Source of the DNA: Treponema sp. Marseille-Q3903
Lineage (GTDB): Bacteria > Spirochaetota > Spirochaetia > Treponematales > Treponemataceae
DNA: 64,000 bases
Assembly (NCBI RefSeq): GCF_014334335.1
Contig: NZ_JACSEU010000001.1
Coordinates: forward strand, 1,612,001 to 1,676,000
Reading direction: 5' to 3'
Positions 61,521 through 64,000 of this stretch are shown here, piece after piece. Numbering within the stretch: position 1 is the stretch's first letter; each line of letters starts with the position of its first letter. A program made the position numbers and the translations under genes. The notes under the pieces are model-generated. The model had not been told where the DNA came from and made no database searches. It saw only the letters and a program-made list of their open reading frames with translations.

Positions 61521-61544
61521 TGAAACGTTACCGAAAACGTTTCA
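61521..61544 (-). promoter_or_regulatory. LacI-type operator
   Basis: A perfect inverted repeat, TGAAACGTT (61521-61529) and AACGTTTCA (61536-61544), six bases between the arms. The right half also gives the typical LacI-family palindrome around a central CG (GAAAACGTTTC). It lies downstream of the promoter elements and about 50 bases before the binding-protein ATG, where a bound repressor would block elongation. Confidence 0.82.
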
Positions 61545-61556
61545 AACCATTTATAG

Positions 61557-61583
61557 GTTATCACCGGATATTCGAGCTGTCAA
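61557..61583 (-). promoter_or_regulatory. Promoter of the sugar importer operon
   Basis: On the minus strand a consensus TTGACA (61583-61578) is followed by a less certain -10: GATAAC (61562-61557) after 15 bases, or TAACCT after 17. The operator begins about a dozen bases farther downstream. Confidence 0.55.
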
Positions 61584-61631
61584 TTTTTTTTTAGATATTT
61601 TCGTTTTTTTTATGCAGAAAAAAAATTCTGT

Positions 61632-61670
61632 AAAAAAAAAGACCTGGCATAAAAAATGTACGGGTCTTTT
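61632..61670 (-). terminator. Terminator of the ABC-F gene
   Basis: AAAAGACC and GGTCTTTT (61637-61644 with 61663-61670) form a stem followed on the minus strand by a T-run, 40 bases after the ABC-F stop. Confidence 0.82.
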
Positions 61671-61709
61671 ACATTGGGTAAGAAAAAAAAATCAAAAGTA
61701 AGATAATTT

Positions 61710-63362
61710 TTACACTCTATATTTGATTCGTTTTCCGGTTCCTTCATAGAGTTTCTGGCGCTGTTCCGTAATTGTATTATCGCTGATATAGTCGTCGAAC
61801 GACATCATACGGTCAATAACACCGTTCGGGGTGATCTCAACAATACGGTTTGCAATAGACTGAATAAACTCGTGGTCGTGAGAAGAGAACAAAAGAACTC
61901 CAGTGAACGCTATCAAGCCTTCGTTCAAAGACTGAATCGCTTCAAGGTCGAGATGGTTTGTAGGGTCGTCCATTGTGATGCAGTTTGCCCCGCTGAGCAT
62001 CAATTTAGAGAGCATACATCTGACTTTTTCGCCACCGGAGAGAACTTTTACTTTTTTCAAAGATTCATCGCCGCTAAAAAGCATTCTTCCGAGAAACCCG
62101 CGAACATAAGAATCATCCTGTTCTTTTGAATATTGTTTGAGCCATTCAGTGATATTCAAATCATTGTTGAAATTTTCGTTGTTATCGCGAGGAAGATAAG
62201 ATTGACTTGTCGTTGTTCCCCAGAAAAACTCACCGCTTGCCGGTTTTATTTTTCCATTTATGATGTCGAACAAGGCTGTGATTGAATTGTGTTCAATACC
62301 AACAAAAGCAACTTTATCTGTTCTGTTGATTTTTAGATTGAAATCTTTTAGCAAAACATTGCCGTCCTGATCAGTATAATTCAAATTTTTAATTTCCAAG
62401 ACGTTGTTTCCGATTTCCCGATCAGTCTTAAATGCCACATAAGGAAATTTTCGTGTTGAAACAGGAATATCTTCAAGAGAATCTGCCAATTTATCGTAGA
62501 TTTTTTTACGAGAAGTAGCCTGCTTTGCTTTAGAAGCATTTGATGAGAATCTCAAGATGAATTCGCGAAGATCTTTCATTTTATCTTCTGTTTTCTTCTG
62601 CTGGTCATGAGCTTGGCGCTGCATAACCTGGGTCATCTGATACCAGAAATCGTAGTTACCGCTGAACTGAGTGATTTTACCAAAATCGATATCACATATA
62701 TATGTACAAACTGTGTTCAAGAAGTGGCGGTCGTGGGAAACAACTATCACAGTGTTTTCAAAATCCAAAAGGAAGTTTTCGAGCCATGTGATTGATTCAA
62801 TATCAAGACCGTTTGTAGGTTCGTCTAAAAGCAATGCATCAGGATTGCCGTAAATCGCCTGAGCAAGCAAAACACGAACCTTCTGACTTTCATCTAGTTC
62901 TCCCATCATCTTATCGTGAAACTGCTCTTCAAGACCCAATCCTGAGAGCATCTGCTCAATCTGATTTTCTGCTTCGTACCCGCCAAGCTCTCCGAATTCA
63001 GCTTCAAGTTCCGCAGATTTGATTCCGTCTTCTTCAGTAAAATCAGCCTTAGCGTAGATTTCGTCGCGAGCTTTAGAAACTTCATAAAGTTTTGGAAACC
63101 CCATCATGACAGTATCTTTTACAGAATACTGGTCAAAAGCAAAGTGGTCTTGTTTTAAAACAGCCATGCGTTCGCCGGGAGTCATAAATATTTCACCGGA
63201 ATCTTTTTCAAGTTCCCCTGAAAGCAGTTTTAAAAACGTAGACTTTCCTGCCCCGTTTGCACCTGTGATGCCGTAACAGTTGCCTTTATTGAATTTTAGA
63301 TTTACATCTTTAAAAAGCGGTTTCTCACCAAAAGAAACGCTGACATTGCTTACTGTAATCAA
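61710..63362 (-). CDS. ABC-F ATPase, YbiT-like, with a degenerate second site
   Basis: 550-residue cytoplasmic, ribosome-associated ABC-F protein; order and spacing match E. coli YbiT throughout (NASKAKQATSRKK linker, HLDLEAIQSLN near the end). The first cassette has Walker A GANGAGKST and Walker B LLLDEPTNGLD but a non-standard signature (GELDESQKVRV). The second has the signature LSGGEKVRC but its Walker A reads GIEHNSIT, lacking the Gly-Lys, and its Walker B Glu is Asp (TMDDPTNHLD). One composite ATP site should therefore be intact and the other dead. Its role is probably in translation rather than transport. Confidence 0.9.
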   Translation of the reverse strand: MITVSNVSVSFGEKPLFKDVNLKFNKGNCYGITGANGAGKSTFLKLLSGELEKDSGEIFMTPGERMAVLKQDHFAFDQYSVKDTVMMGFPKLYEVSKARDEIYAKADFTEEDGIKSAELEAEFGELGGYEAENQIEQMLSGLGLEEQFHDKMMGELDESQKVRVLLAQAIYGNPDALLLDEPTNGLDIESITWLENFLLDFENTVIVVSHDRHFLNTVCTYICDIDFGKITQFSGNYDFWYQMTQVMQRQAHDQQKKTEDKMKDLREFILRFSSNASKAKQATSRKKIYDKLADSLEDIPVSTRKFPYVAFKTDREIGNNVLEIKNLNYTDQDGNVLLKDFNLKINRTDKVAFVGIEHNSITALFDIINGKIKPASGEFFWGTTTSQSYLPRDNNENFNNDLNITEWLKQYSKEQDDSYVRGFLGRMLFSGDESLKKVKVLSGGEKVRCMLSKLMLSGANCITMDDPTNHLDLEAIQSLNEGLIAFTGVLLFSSHDHEFIQSIANRIVEITPNGVIDRMMSFDDYISDNTITEQRQKLYEGTGKRIKYRV

Positions 63363-63383
63363 TTATATTTCCTCAATTATTTT

Positions 63384-64000
63384 TTATTTTCCAAAAATAG
63401 ATTTTATCTTTTGGAATAATGACATCTTCTTTTCAGGAGATTTTTTGTTATCATTATAAGATTTTTTATAGTTTTTCTTATAATCGGCTTTTTTGTATGT
63501 TGATTTTTTATAATCACCTTTTTTGTAAACACTTTTTTTATATTCACCGTTGATGTTTTTCTTGTTTTTGTCGAAAGACTTTTTGTTACCGTTTTTGTTG
63601 CCGGCGCTTTTATCAGCAGGAGCAGAATATACTTCTTTGTAAAGCTTCATGCGCTCTTCATAAGAAAGTCCTTCGAGTTTTGCAGGATCGATGTATGGCT
63701 TGCGTTCTCTTTTACGCTCATCTTTGCTCTGATTTTTTTTGAAATCTTTGCGGTCGCCTTTTTTGAAATCTTTTTTCCCGTCTTTGCTATATGATTTACG
63801 TTCGCCCACTCGCCCACGCTCACTTCGCCTGTTGTGAAAGTCACCGTTTTTACCTTTTTTGTATCCGTCTCGGTTGTCATTTTCATCATCGTCGTGCCAG
63901 TTTTCTGTTTTGATATAGACACCGGCAGATTTATCTTCTTCCATCTGGTCTGAATAAGCTACAGTTGCAGGAATTTGCATTTCTATATAGCGCTCGATAG
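63384..64000 (-). CDS. C-terminal part of a probable DEAD-box RNA helicase (5' end beyond window)
   Basis: The reading frame is open to the right edge; the first visible residues IERYIEMQIPATVAYSDQ look like the end of the RecA2 domain of a DEAD-box helicase, whose last helix commonly ends IE...IP. The following 180 residues are a low-complexity basic tail: a Asp/Asn/Lys-rich part, one conserved-looking helix (PAKLEGLSYEERMKLYKEVYSA), then repeated YKK units (YKKSVYKKGDYKKSTYKKADYKK). Such tails bind RNA in cold-shock helicases. The helicase identity is inferred from the few residues at the edge. A shorter start at the ATG at 63980 would give a stand-alone basic protein, which I find less likely. 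Confidence 0.6.
   Translation of the reverse strand, partial: IERYIEMQIPATVAYSDQMEEDKSAGVYIKTENWHDDDENDNRDGYKKGKNGDFHNRRSERGRVGERKSYSKDGKKDFKKGDRKDFKKNQSKDERKRERKPYIDPAKLEGLSYEERMKLYKEVYSAPADKSAGNKNGNKKSFDKNKKNINGEYKKSVYKKGDYKKSTYKKADYKKNYKKSYNDNKKSPEKKMSLFQKIKSIFGK

Noticed and set aside
63384-63980. Stand-alone basic protein starting at 63980
   Set aside because: The frame stays open to the window edge and the residues before this ATG (IERYIE) fit the end of a DEAD-box helicase, so a partial larger gene is more likely.

Overview
The window is chromosomal DNA of a motile spirochaete, almost certainly a Treponema from a host-associated or anaerobic habitat. The evidence is two FlaB-type core flagellins beside flaG and fliD, the csrA-fliW-flgL-flgK-flgN block, a PilZ protein, tsaE/tsaB linked to the flagellar genes, an oxygen-independent (class III) ribonucleotide reductase, low GC content and short intergenic gaps. 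I see no prophage, transposon, rRNA operon or CRISPR array. The only plainly accessory element is a type II restriction-modification pair.

Layout. 1-2387 (minus): miaA (cut by the left edge), rpoZ and a beta-lactamase-fold serine hydrolase. 2453-8958 (plus): an AddB/AddA-type helicase-nuclease pair. 9023-11474: an FGGY sugar kinase and AraD, an L-arabinose/L-ribulose module. 11610-13506: a NgoPII-like (GGCC) restriction endonuclease and C5 methyltransferase. 13540-18922: recO, pyrimidine-nucleoside phosphorylase, recJ and an M23 peptidase. 18901-22862 (minus): a divergent galactokinase-like protein, a TPR protein and a TPR-NHL-VWA protein. 22937-24748: lnt. 24875-28882: nrdR, nrdD, a small glycyl-radical/glutaredoxin protein and nrdG. 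28901-31782: a DHH phosphoesterase, two exported proteins of unknown role and a tRNA-Met. 31889-41475: a sigma-like protein, rdgB, flaB, flaB, flaG, fliD, an unknown protein, PilZ, a small protein, tsaE, tsaB. 41465-45777 (minus): flgN-flgK-flgL-fliW-csrA. 45901-46214: tRNA-Lys, -His and -Arg, each with its own terminator. 46436-57255: an ABC exporter with LolA-like and outer-membrane parts, a polysaccharide module (Wzz-like, WecA, ManC) and malQ. 57268-61473: a LacI regulator and a maltose-type ABC importer. 61710-64000: a YbiT-like ABC-F protein and the C-terminal end of a probable DEAD-box helicase.

The most interesting system is the anaerobic ribonucleotide reductase. The 705-residue NrdD body stops straight after its metal-binding cysteines and lacks the C-terminal glycyl-radical segment. 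That segment (RIVGY motif) is the N-terminal part of a separate 178-residue protein that continues into a glutaredoxin-like domain with a CPNC motif, encoded 136 bases downstream and directly followed by nrdG. The two halves have separate promoters whose -10 elements lie in near-identical NrdR boxes, and both edges of the break carry charged helical extensions that could dock. I read this as a split enzyme whose radical domain is fused to its probable electron donor.

Other structure worth following: the first flaB leader has two adjacent hairpins with GGA in the loop, the second over the Shine-Dalgarno, a textbook CsrA target in a window that also encodes CsrA and FliW; the second flaB has a different leader that folds as a three-way junction; and at least three genes have a -10 element exactly six bases before the ATG, pointing to leaderless transcripts.
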